Shown here: positions 57,040 to 64,000 of the stretch, piece after piece | Layout: every line of letters starts with the position of its first letter | How positions within the stretch are numbered: the first letter of the stretch is position 1 | Source: Schlesneria sp. DSM 10557 | GTDB lineage: Bacteria > Planctomycetota > Planctomycetia > Planctomycetales > Planctomycetaceae | Length of the DNA stretch: 64,000 bases | Assembly (NCBI RefSeq): GCF_041860085.1 | Contig: NZ_CP124747.1 | Coordinates: forward strand, 310,001 to 374,000 | Direction of reading: 5' to 3' | The notes under the pieces: generated by a model | What the model saw: only the letters and a program-made list of their open reading frames with translations | Database searches by the model: none | What the model was told of the DNA's origin: nothing | Program-made: the position numbers and the translations under genes

Positions 57040-57416
57040 GGAGGAGGGTCGCGGGGACACTGCGTGTTTGCCGAAGGCGGAAGACATTCTTAAATGGTCG
57101 TAGCACTTTCTGTTTCAATTGTCGGCGACATCGAACGGAATGGATTCCTGTCACGTGACACCAAGATTGATTGTCACACTGCGGACTCGGGTGGGGTTTC
57201 TTGGGTGTCAATCTGATGCGCGATGGCCCAGGTATGATTGCTCGTTCCCGATCGACTGCTCTTGTCGCACGAGCCTCTTCAGCAACCCCCGCGTGGATCG
57301 AAATCCACACCTCACCTGCGAGTTCAGAGAGGCTGACGAGGATTTGGTCCCAGTTCGTGTCAACGAGAAATGCGGTCATCCGCAAATCGACCGACTCGTC
57401 GTCTCTGGAGCAACAG
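57040..57416. other. Accessory DNA, nothing recognised
   Basis: About 380 bp. A minus frame (57011-57385, MTAFLVDTNWDQILVSL) starts close to the broken membrane-protein gene, but no family is recognised. Confidence 0.4.
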
Positions 57417-57757
57417 CTATGAGGAGAGCACCGTTAATGGAATGACAATTGTATCGTATGTCACCGTGATCCCGATGCCTGTCGCAATGCGATCTGGACC
57501 GTAGCAGCCTTCCGTCTCTAACAGTCGCATATCCGGACCATAGTTGATTTCCGAGATGCTTCGACGTGGAATCGCCAGAGCGAATTGCGATACAGCAGGC
57601 AGGTCGTTCGACGCGGACTGCCACAAGCACGGCCTGCTACCGAGCATCCCCGATGCGCGTCGACTACCTCCGCTCCACTGCAAACACTCGAGTGATCCTG
57701 ACGCCGAATGGATGGTGTAGATCTGGCAGGAAGCAATTTCAATTTCACCGATGATCG

Positions 57758-57765
57758 TAAAACTT
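57758..57765 (+). repeat. Target site duplication, left (ISL3)
   Basis: TAAAACTT, identical to 59070-59077 on the other side of the IS. Eight bp is the normal ISL3 duplication size. Confidence 0.9.
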
Positions 57766-59069
57766 GGTCCATCCGGTTTTCGTGTGGGTTTTGGTAAGAT
57801 TTGTCAATTTCCGAGCAGGTGAGACGATGCAGGATCGGGAATTGTATCAGCAGATCTTGGGGTTAAAGAGTCCCTGGACGGTGTCTGGTGTCGCGTTGAA
57901 TATCGAGCAGCAGCGGGTCGAAGTTCGTGTCGAGCATCCAGCGGGGACTCGGTTTTGCTGTCCGGACTGTCAGCAAGAACTTAGCTGCTATGACCATACC
58001 GAAGAGCGTCAGTGGAGACACTTGGATAGTTGTCAGTTCAAGACGATTCTGTTCGCCCGGATTCCTCGTGTTGAATGTCCCGTTCACGGCGTCAAACAGG
58101 CCCGCGTCCCGTGGGCCGAGAAGGGAAGCCGTTTCACTGTGATGTTTGAGCGGTTCGCCATTCAGGTGCTTTTGGCTACGCAGAATGTCAAAGGGGCCAT
58201 GAGCATCCTGCGAACGAAATGGGATCAGACCTGGTCCATCCTGGAACGGGCGGTTGCACGAGGTCGTGCGCGCAAACAGGACGTGGCCATTCCTCGCGTG
58301 GGAATTGACGAGAAAGCCTTCCTCAAAGGCCAGAATTACATCACACTGGTCTATGATCTGGATCGCAGTACCGTCGAGGCCATCAGTGATGGAAATGACG
58401 CCGACGCGGGATTTGCAGCACTTTCAGCCCTTTCCCAGACGCAACTTCATTCGATTGAAGCGATCGCCATGGACATGAGTGCGGCCTATGTCAAAGCAGC
58501 CAAACAAGCCATTCCCCTGGCAGAAACGAAGATCGTTCACGACCGATTCCACATCATGCAGATGGCGACGAAGGGGGTCGACAAAGTCCGACGCGCTGAA
58601 CATCGCAAACTTCTCAAGGAAGGTGACGATCGCCTGAGTCACACGAAGTACGTCTGGCTCACGAGTCAGGAGAATCTCAGTGAAAAACAGCGAGCACGAT
58701 TCGACGAAGCTTTCACGTTACAACTCAAAACGGGGAAAGCCTGGGCTTTCAAAGAAATGCTACGTGATCTTTGGACGCAAGACTCTGCCGCCAGTGCCAC
58801 AACCTTTTTCAACGCCTGGTACAAGCGCGTGATCCGCACGCGACTGGAGCCGATGAAAACCGTCGCCCGCGCGATTAAGGAGCGTTTGGCCAACGTCGTG
58901 AGTTACTGTACCCACCGCGTTACCAATGGGGTCGCCGAAGGAATGAACAGCAAAATCATGTCCATCAAGCGACGCGTCGGTGGCTTCCGTAATAGGCAAA
59001 ACTTCAAAACCGCAATCTTCTTCTACTGCGGAGGACTCAAGCTCGACCCACAATAATCCCGGATGGACC
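57766..59069 (+). mobile_element. ISL3 family insertion sequence, 1304 bp
   Basis: The terminal inverted repeats start GGTCCATCCGG at 57766 and, reversed, at 59069; they agree in about 20 of 24 bases over GGTCCATCCGG...GTGGGT. The element is flanked by the exact 8-bp duplicate TAAAACTT, so the insertion is recent and the element intact. It contains one transposase gene and has landed in a membrane-protein gene. Confidence 0.93.
57827..59056 (+). CDS. ISL3 family transposase
   Basis: 409 residues from ATG 57827 (a GAGCAGGTGAG ribosome-binding region upstream; an in-frame start at 57764 lies outside the IS and is rejected). A zinc finger-like segment (FCCPDCQQELSCYDHTEERQWRHLD, shown in part: CCPDCQQELSC) precedes the DDE domain with GIDEKAFLKGQNYITLVYDLD, AMDMSAAYVKAAKQAIP and THRVTNGVAEGMNSKIM (E of the catalytic triad). 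The gene fills most of the element. Confidence 0.93.
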   Translation: MQDRELYQQILGLKSPWTVSGVALNIEQQRVEVRVEHPAGTRFCCPDCQQELSCYDHTEERQWRHLDSCQFKTILFARIPRVECPVHGVKQARVPWAEKGSRFTVMFERFAIQVLLATQNVKGAMSILRTKWDQTWSILERAVARGRARKQDVAIPRVGIDEKAFLKGQNYITLVYDLDRSTVEAISDGNDADAGFAALSALSQTQLHSIEAIAMDMSAAYVKAAKQAIPLAETKIVHDRFHIMQMATKGVDKVRRAEHRKLLKEGDDRLSHTKYVWLTSQENLSEKQRARFDEAFTLQLKTGKAWAFKEMLRDLWTQDSAASATTFFNAWYKRVIRTRLEPMKTVARAIKERLANVVSYCTHRVTNGVAEGMNSKIMSIKRRVGGFRNRQNFKTAIFFYCGGLKLDPQ

Positions 59070-59077
59070 TAAAACTT
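59070..59077 (+). repeat. Target site duplication, right (ISL3)
   Basis: TAAAACTT, matching 57758-57765. Confidence 0.9.
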
Positions 59078-59165
59078 CGTATCCACCCCCCCCCGTGAAG
59101 ACGAGTGACACCAACAGCATCAATACGCCGATCCCTCGTCGCCAACGTATCAAGTCGCTAGTCAT

Positions 59166-59509
59166 GGTTCGGGCAATTCGGGAGTTCGTTGAAAGTGCGA
59201 AGTGTATCCCGCAACAGAAGATGCTGCGTCACCGTTGGCTTCCCGCAGGCTCGTGTGAGGTATCTTCCGTCTCAACAAGATATGCTTTCCCAGGTAGGCA
59301 TAGGACGCAACTCAAGAATTGCAGAGGCGCGGGACCTCCCCTCCGCCTCAGGCTCAGAGAATCAACCATCGGTTCGCACAGGCGGCGGCAGGGACAGGGG
59401 AAATCCGCCCGACGCTGACGGCGAGGAGAATCAACACCACCAGCCGGGAAAACATTTTCTGCTTCTCATCTACTTGACAATCCGTTCTTCATAGAGGTCG
59501 CTGTCGCTT
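59166..59509. other. Accessory DNA between IS target gene and module copy 2
   Basis: About 340 bp, no recognisable gene or RNA. Confidence 0.4.
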
Positions 59510-59567
59510 CTTCCCCCTCATGGCAAAAATGCAGTATCCCCGCGCCCCCATTGCTTTCGCAACAGCA

Positions 59568-60149
59568 TCAGCTTTCGACAAATCTCCATTCTGTATCGAA
59601 CCACTTAAGTTTCTTGGCACCCACAGTCTCGCCTCGCTGCACAGTTGGAACCAACCACCGCTCCAAAGCGTCATCGAAATTGCAGGCGACCGGCTCTAGT
59701 TCTATCCAACCAGGGCAGTCACGCGAAGACCTTACCAGACGCCATACATAAATTACACCATTCTCAGCAGCAAATATCTCTCTCGTGTCATCCAACGTCC
59801 CGATCGAATACAGCCCGTGCGGATAGAGTGCAGTTGTAAACTGAGTATGACTGTCGTCAGGGTCTTCTGGATATGGCATCCCAACCACAACCGTCACATC
59901 CGCCTCATGAAAGAACGTGCCGTTGCTAATGCGCAATTCCCCAAACTCAGCAAATATAGATCGCGCAACGCTGTGCACCGCCTCGACATTGCATTCTGGC
60001 AAAAGGAGTTGCCGCCCTGGAAACCACGATGACTTCCGTAATGACACGTACGCTGCGATGCTAAATCGGGACTGTTGACGGGCCTCCTGTCGATACTTCA
60101 CCTGCGGAAACAGCACCGCACACAATCTTTGCAATAGCACCAACGACAT
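59568..60149 (-). CDS. SUKH-like protein, copy 2
   Basis: 193 residues, nearly identical to 56094-56675. Differences include FPQVKY for FPRVKY, EFGELR for EFGELE, and KWFDTEWRFVES for the copy-1 ending. The reading frame is intact in both copies, which suggests some selection to keep it. It follows the small Cys gene by 24 nt. An immunity role is possible but not shown. Confidence 0.55.
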   Translation of the reverse strand: MSLVLLQRLCAVLFPQVKYRQEARQQSRFSIAAYVSLRKSSWFPGRQLLLPECNVEAVHSVARSIFAEFGELRISNGTFFHEADVTVVVGMPYPEDPDDSHTQFTTALYPHGLYSIGTLDDTREIFAAENGVIYVWRLVRSSRDCPGWIELEPVACNFDDALERWLVPTVQRGETVGAKKLKWFDTEWRFVES

Positions 60150-60173
60150 AATTGGACTCGTTTGTTCTGGTAC

Positions 60174-60407
60174 TCAGGGTGAGATTAAATCACTACACAG
60201 CTCGGCTGCCCGAAAGATCATTTGTGGTGAGGTTTGGCCAAAGTAAGTGGCGCCAAGCGCGTCGAACTGAGGTTGGAATTTGGGGCAAGGGGCTCTGTAT
60301 CGTCCGTTCCATTTCCCGCGGTACAAGTCGGTCACAAAAGTTCCGCAGGGTGGCCCGACCCCCTGTTCAGGGCGGTTGGGTCGCGGAGCGACATGCTGTG
60401 ATACCAT
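60174..60407 (-). CDS. Small Cys protein, copy 2 (Cys motif lost)
   Basis: 77 residues, ATG 60407 with GGGAG 6 nt upstream as in copy 1. The APCPKCKPQL of copy 1 is APCPKFQPQF here, and four residues (LVDA) are missing by the 12-bp deletion. The Cys pair is therefore broken, as expected of a decaying duplicate. Confidence 0.4.
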   Translation of the reverse strand: MVSQHVAPRPNRPEQGVGPPCGTFVTDLYRGKWNGRYRAPCPKFQPQFDALGATYFGQTSPQMIFRAAELCSDLISP

Positions 60408-60572
60408 GAGTGCTCCCTTTTTTGGATCACGACACGCTGTTTTCCTCTGGCCACCCTGGTTGAAAGACGCGTTTACGACACTGGAAAGGAGATCCACTTC
60501 GTGACGTTCGCTTCCGACAAGAGGCGCAACCACCTACAGCATGATCAGGTGAGGAAAATCGTCATTGGCACC

Positions 60573-60582
60573 GTGGGGAGTC
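60573..60582 (+). repeat. Target site duplication, left (ISAs1)
   Basis: GTGGGGAGTC, identical to 61893-61902. ISAs1 elements duplicate 8-10 bp. Confidence 0.92.
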
Positions 60583-61892
60583 CAGGGCCAGCGCGCACTC
60601 GGCGGCGAATAGGTAAGATGGGGTAACTTGCGCCAGGGGCCTAATCATCATACCTTGATGCGATTGTTTGCGACAAGAAGCGAGCTGCGGCATTGAGGTG
60701 GATCATGGCGAAGAAAGACTCTGGTAGCGTTCGTCTGAGCTTGGAGGAAATCATTCCGTATTTTGCAGAGCTCGAGGATCCTCGTTCTTCCATCAATCAG
60801 AAGCATCCCCTCGTGAGTGTCATTGTGATCTCCATCATGGCCGTGCTGGGTGGTTGCAGTGGCCCTACGGGAATCGCGGAATGGGCAGAACTGAAGAAAG
60901 ACTTTCTGCTGGGGTTGCTCGACTTGCCTCAGGGAATTCCTCGCAAGGATGTCTTTCGTCGAGTGCTGATGTCGTTGAACCCCGGCGCCTTTCAGGCGTG
61001 CTTTACGCAATGGCTGGAGGCCTTACGGGCCGCAGCGGCGGAGGTTCTGGATCATGATCAATTGCTGCTGGCGATTGACGGCAAAACATTACGCCGCAGT
61101 CATGACCGGAAGAAGGGGTTGGGGGCTCTGCATTCTGTCAGCATCTGGGCCAGCGAAATGGGCTTGAGCCTTGGGCAAGTCGCGACTGACGAGAAATCCA
61201 ATGAAATCACGGCGATTCCCGAGGTATTGAAACTCGTCGATCTCCGAGGCGCGATCATTACGATCGACGCCATGGGAACCCAGACAGCGATCGCCAAACA
61301 GATCATTGAGGCGAAGGCCGACTATGTTCTCGCTCTGAAAGGGAATCAAGGATCCCTGTACCAGGCAGCGACGGATTATCTCGAAGAACAGATGCAAACG
61401 GATTTCGCCGATGTGGACGCTCGTCGGCACACAACAACGGAGACCGGACATGGTCGCACCGAGACACGCACCTATGTGCAACTCCCCATTCCAGATGTTC
61501 TTGCGGGTGCTGATCGCTGGGCGTCACTGAAGACGTTAGGGGCGGTCATCTCGATGGTCGATCGTGGAGGCAAGGAAACCGTCGACATCCGGTATTTTAT
61601 CAGTAGCCTCCCCTTGGGAGTGAAGTGCTTTGCCAAGGCCGTTCGCAGTCATTGGTCGATTGAAAACAGTTGCCACTGGACCTTGGATGTCACGTATCGA
61701 GAAGACGAGTCCCGCATCCGAGAAAAGCAACTTCGGGAGAACATGGCGTGGCTCAACCGACATACTCTTTCGCTGCTCAAGCAACAGCAAAACAAGAAAA
61801 GCGTCGCCATGAACCGCAGAAGATGTGGCTGGGATGATAACGTGATGCTCAAAACACTAATGGGAATCAAGAGTTAGTACGCGCTGGCCCTG
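60583..61892 (+). mobile_element. ISAs1 family insertion sequence, 1310 bp
   Basis: The left end is CAGGGCCAGCGCGCACTC and the reversed right end CAGGGCCAGCGCGTACTA, a match of 16 of 18. The perfect 10-bp duplicate GTGGGGAGTC flanks it. One intact transposase gene. The target is a RAYT transposase pseudogene. Confidence 0.95.
60705..61877 (+). CDS. ISAs1 family transposase
   Basis: 390 residues from ATG 60705 (GAGGTGGATC directly upstream). The N-terminal ISAs1-associated domain has IIPYFAELEDPRSSINQKHPL (shown in part: FAELEDPRS). The DDE domain shows LLAIDGKTLRRSHDR, ITIDAMGTQTAIAKQI and the Y-R-E-x-E-like VTYREDESRIR with HWSIENSCHWTLD. It uses a single frame and appears intact. Confidence 0.95.
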   Translation: MAKKDSGSVRLSLEEIIPYFAELEDPRSSINQKHPLVSVIVISIMAVLGGCSGPTGIAEWAELKKDFLLGLLDLPQGIPRKDVFRRVLMSLNPGAFQACFTQWLEALRAAAAEVLDHDQLLLAIDGKTLRRSHDRKKGLGALHSVSIWASEMGLSLGQVATDEKSNEITAIPEVLKLVDLRGAIITIDAMGTQTAIAKQIIEAKADYVLALKGNQGSLYQAATDYLEEQMQTDFADVDARRHTTTETGHGRTETRTYVQLPIPDVLAGADRWASLKTLGAVISMVDRGGKETVDIRYFISSLPLGVKCFAKAVRSHWSIENSCHWTLDVTYREDESRIREKQLRENMAWLNRHTLSLLKQQQNKKSVAMNRRRCGWDDNVMLKTLMGIKS

Positions 61893-61902
61893 GTGGGGAG
61901 TC
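61893..61902 (+). repeat. Target site duplication, right (ISAs1)
   Basis: GTGGGGAGTC, identical to 60573-60582. Confidence 0.92.
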
Positions 61903-62411
61903 GACCGGCACAGCATCAGGGGCTTTACCTGGGATTTGTGATTATGCCGGATCACGTCCCTGCTCTCATCTGATTCCCTAAAACGTGGCAGTTGAGCCCA
62001 TTCATGAACAATTGGAAGGAACTGACTTCGAAATCATTGGAAACCCTCTTGCCCCAGCGTTTTCAGAGCGACTCATCCCAGATTGACTCCACCGAACCAA
62101 GCTGGCAGACATGCGACTATGGATTTAACATTAGGTCGCAGGCCAAGGTGGAAGAAAAACTGGACGACATGCACAGGAATCCCGTTCGAGCCCGGCTGGT
62201 GGATCGAGCCGGGGACTGGCCGTGGAGAATGGCTCGCAGATACTTTGAACAGATATTTGTTGGTAAACCAATTCGGGGGCGGCTTGGTTCGGAAGCTGAT
62301 GATCAATTCACACGGATCTGTAATGACCAGCCGACGATTATTGCATCTTGTGCCTCCGGCACCCCACCGCCCTCAACATGCGGCCGGGCCACCCAGAGCT
62401 TACTTTTCTAA

Positions 62412-62657
62412 TCAGCTTCCGGTAAAACTGTGAACCTCGTTGAGGCGCGGGAATCAGAGATGGCTTGATGGTGTGCAATGGGTGAGCCTGATGGCTGGAC
62501 GCAAAAGTTCTCCAGTGAAACATTTAATGATGATCTTCTTAAACTGAAGTGATTCGAGGCTTCGTTCAGTTCTATTCGGTTCTGCACGACACGAATCGCC
62601 TCGACTGGCCACACTGCGGGCTTGGATTCGACCTGGCACGCCAGAGGGAGCGGGAGA
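62412..62657. other. Short intergenic stretch, nothing recognised
   Basis: About 250 bp between the RAYT pseudogene and the membrane-protein gene; no domain or RNA found. Confidence 0.4.
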
Positions 62658-63203
62658 GTGCGAGAGTTACTTTGGGGATGGCGACGTAAGGCGGCTATCC
62701 TGACGCTGATACTGGCCTGCTCTGTTACGTTCATCTGGTTCCGAAGTTTTTTTGTATTGCAAGTGTTGAACATCCCTATTGCTGCGGATGAATATTTTCA
62801 AGTCTGCTCCACGTCCCGTAATGTCAGCTTCAGTCGCATGTCCATCACTCGAACTGGTGAACATGCAAGGAGCCAAGTGAAGTTGTGGTATTCCGGCAAC
62901 ATTGAGCAACAGCATGGACTTAGTCGAAACCTGGTGCACCTCCAAATTGGCAAAATGTCTTGCTACTCTTGGCAGGCCCCTTCCAAGATGTTGGACGGTG
63001 TGCCTTTCAAGATGTCAGTTGGAACAACCGGAGCGATGTATCAGGCGGAGGGAACTTGTCGGGCCATCCCTCACTGGTCAATCGTCCTGCCATTGACTTT
63101 GATTTCCGCCTCCCTCTTGCTCAGTAAGCCCAGCTCACAAAAGGAAAAGGCTCATCAGAATGACGAGTCGCTGTGTGCCGAACACTCTTGGCTTTTTCCC
63201 TGA
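62658..63203 (+). CDS. Small bitopic membrane protein, lineage-specific family (copy 2)
   Basis: 181 residues from a GTG at 62658 with GGGAG about 7 nt upstream. The N-terminal helix (about 12-30, ILTLILACSVTFIWF) runs into FRSFFVLQVLNIPIAADEYF, QVCSTSRNVSFSRMSITRTG, an extracytoplasmic domain of about 75 residues and a second helix (about 135-155, IPHWSIVLPLTLISASLLL). The motifs align with the protein at 36998-37531 (WFRS, NIP---DEYFQ, FSR-S-TR-G, VLPL). A further broken member lies at 57417-59165. The function is unknown. Confidence 0.68.
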   Translation: MRELLWGWRRKAAILTLILACSVTFIWFRSFFVLQVLNIPIAADEYFQVCSTSRNVSFSRMSITRTGEHARSQVKLWYSGNIEQQHGLSRNLVHLQIGKMSCYSWQAPSKMLDGVPFKMSVGTTGAMYQAEGTCRAIPHWSIVLPLTLISASLLLSKPSSQKEKAHQNDESLCAEHSWLFP

Positions 63204-63567
63204 GGGGTTGACGGACAGCGGCGCAGGAGTTTCAGAGGCAATGTGCCACGAGCGGTATCGTTTGAAGCGCCCATTGAAAATCTGTTTGTCCCTCTTTTTC
63301 AACAGGTAGTTAAGGGGGCACTGCATGATTGCATGCAATGACCGGCACTGAGCTATCGACCGTCTCAATGGTGCGCGGCTGTGATTGTAGGCTTTTCCGG
63401 AATGAATGGACTCCTGTTCGGCTGCGCCGAAGTGACTTGTTTTCATAGTGGTGGTGTGACCCGTTCTTCACGGAAACCTCTGCGGCGCAGCGGCCATTCC
63501 CGGAAATCTGTAGACATGCAGTATGCCCGTAGCCCGTCCTTTTGATAGGCCACAAGCGTCCACGGGA
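63204..63567. other. Intergenic, nothing recognised
   Basis: About 360 bp between two membrane-protein genes; several overlapping frames without domains or start signals. Confidence 0.4.
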
Positions 63568-63927
63568 TCAATGCAGAATGAGGTCGAAGGGCGTCACTGG
63601 CCACGTCGGAAAAGCAATCACAATTCCAAATACGGTGATCAAGCAGATCAGCAATGCGACGAACAGCATGTAATCTTTTCGCGTGAAAGAAATCTCCCAC
63701 CAGCAAAGGATGAGGAACCCCAGCCATCCCGCAAGAATCATTATCATGCACCCGAACACGTAGTATTTCTCCTGACCTAGCATGGTCAGCATGTCGTATG
63801 GAGGCGCGTAGGGAACTCGCACATATTCAAACAACGGCCACTCGACGACGGCAAATAGAATCGTGGCAGCGACGACGCATCCGCGAGGCCACGTTAACGT
63901 CTGTTCTACAGAATCCCGATCGGTCAT
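63568..63927 (-). CDS. Small polytopic membrane protein of unknown function
   Basis: 119 residues with three helices (about 14-35, 51-75 and 86-106): VVAATILFAVVEWPLFEYV, YVFGCMIMILAGWLGFLILC and MLFVALLICLITVFGIVIA. No family recognised. The start is an ATG at 63927; the upstream region is short. It has no obvious functional link to its neighbours. Confidence 0.6.
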   Translation of the reverse strand: MTDRDSVEQTLTWPRGCVVAATILFAVVEWPLFEYVRVPYAPPYDMLTMLGQEKYYVFGCMIMILAGWLGFLILCWWEISFTRKDYMLFVALLICLITVFGIVIAFPTWPVTPFDLILH

Positions 63928-64000
63928 TTTTGATTACTCCCGGGCAACCTTCTCTGCTGAAAACTATCGCGAGTCGATGAAAGCGGTTTCGGGTACAGAG

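Larger units (their letters stand above)
57417..59165 (-). pseudogene. Small bitopic membrane protein, copy 3, split by ISL3 element
   Basis: Joining 59165-59078 to 57765-57417 (IS plus one target duplicate removed) gives an N-terminal helix (GIGVLMLLVSLVF). A frame shift at a run of nine G/C bases (59088-59096) then restores WIRSFTIIGEIEIASCQIYTIHSASGSL, matching the WFRS...IHSAS motifs of the protein at 36998-37531. The C-terminal half ends ...GITVTYDTIVIPLTVLSS at an early TAG, where the paralogues continue as a second helix. Three lesions (insertion, homopolymer shift, stop) show it is dead. The relationship is read from short motifs. Confidence 0.65.
59510..60501. repeat. Duplicated ~1-kb module, copy 2
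   Basis: Direct repeat of 56036-57039. The right edge coincides with the beginning of a dead RAYT transposase gene. Substitutions are scattered, and a 12-bp unit is missing relative to copy 1. Confidence 0.9.
60492..62411 (+). pseudogene. REP-associated (RAYT) Y1 transposase pseudogene, split by ISAs1
   Basis: Before the IS: HFVTFASDKRRNHLQHDQVRKIV. After it (from 61903): QGLYLGFVIMPDHV, which is the RAYT HUH segment, then a stop. A frame shift follows, then FMNNWKELTSKSLE, and after another gap KVEEKLDDMHRNPVRARLV and DWPWRMARRYF, the typical RAYT C-terminus. The HUH motif reads HVP, so the second His is lost. The stop codon, frame shifts and IS show it is dead. The start and end coordinates are approximate. 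Confidence 0.85.

Noticed and set aside
59484-59520. A third IS end near module copy 2
   Set aside because: No inverted repeat or duplicate of the left boundary could be found, so the module does not look like a simple IS-borne unit.

Overview
The window reads as a chromosomal segment of a planctomycete (order Planctomycetales, Schlesneria/Planctopirus/Gimesia-like). Pointers are two DUF1559 prepilin-like proteins, a short second SecA, a DUF1570 lipoprotein, a GH92 glycosidase, a YdjI-like SPFH protein and a lineage-specific family of small bitopic membrane proteins. The species cannot be named from the sequence alone.

Layout. 1-0.25 kb: the 3' half of a tRNA-Ala(GGC) gene with its terminator, preceded by four 11-bp iterons; this looks like the distal attachment site of an integrative element lying outside the window. 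0.65 kb: tRNA-Arg(TCT). 1.4-3.8 kb: a two-gene unit of GNAT-fold acyltransferases (FemAB-like and DUF2156). 4.4-9.6 kb: dinB, then a ceramidase-like protein, an M81/MlrC peptidase and a VanX-type D,D-dipeptidase in one direction. 10 kb: an orphan tandem BMC shell protein. 10.9-16.5 kb (minus strand): a fused DppD-DppF-type ABC ATPase, an RluA-type pseudouridine synthase, and a putative three-gene unit (DUF1559 protein, small Cys-containing membrane protein, DUF6580 transport-like protein) headed by a well conserved cobalamin riboswitch. 17-24 kb: membrane and surface proteins (zinc-ribbon protein, GT-C enzyme, DUF1570 lipoprotein, FtsB/DivIC-like protein, DUF4432 epimerase-fold protein). 24-35 kb: housekeeping block with a GT2 enzyme, ftsH, a thioesterase, truncated secA, rsmA, guaB, hisC and hisB. 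35-42 kb: a transglutaminase-like lipoprotein, small secreted and membrane proteins, a second DUF1559 protein, DoxX and SPFH-GYF. 42-50 kb: transporters, each SSS or NSS gene paired with a tiny subunit gene (DUF997; a 40-residue MetS-like peptide), plus DedA and an Nramp relative with an EF-hand-like loop. 50-54 kb: a thioredoxin/haem/PDZ protein and a GH92 enzyme. 54.7-55.05 kb: tmRNA (ssrA), tag ANKPLTLAA.

Downstream of ssrA, 55-62.5 kb is a degenerate accessory island. A roughly 1-kb two-gene module (small Cys protein plus SUKH-like protein) occurs twice in direct orientation. Between the copies an ISL3 element (8-bp target duplication) has split a gene of the small membrane-protein family. 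After the second copy an ISAs1 element (10-bp target duplication) sits in a dead REP-associated (RAYT) transposase gene. A healthy member of the membrane-protein family follows at 62.7 kb.

The strongest candidate for something undescribed is the cobalamin-riboswitch unit at 14.1-16.5 kb. A DUF6580 S-component-like membrane protein there could be a planctomycete B12 uptake system, with the DUF1559 prepilin-like protein as an unexpected co-regulated partner. Next are the orphan BMC-T protein, the duplicated SUKH-like module and the split or paralogous small membrane-protein family.
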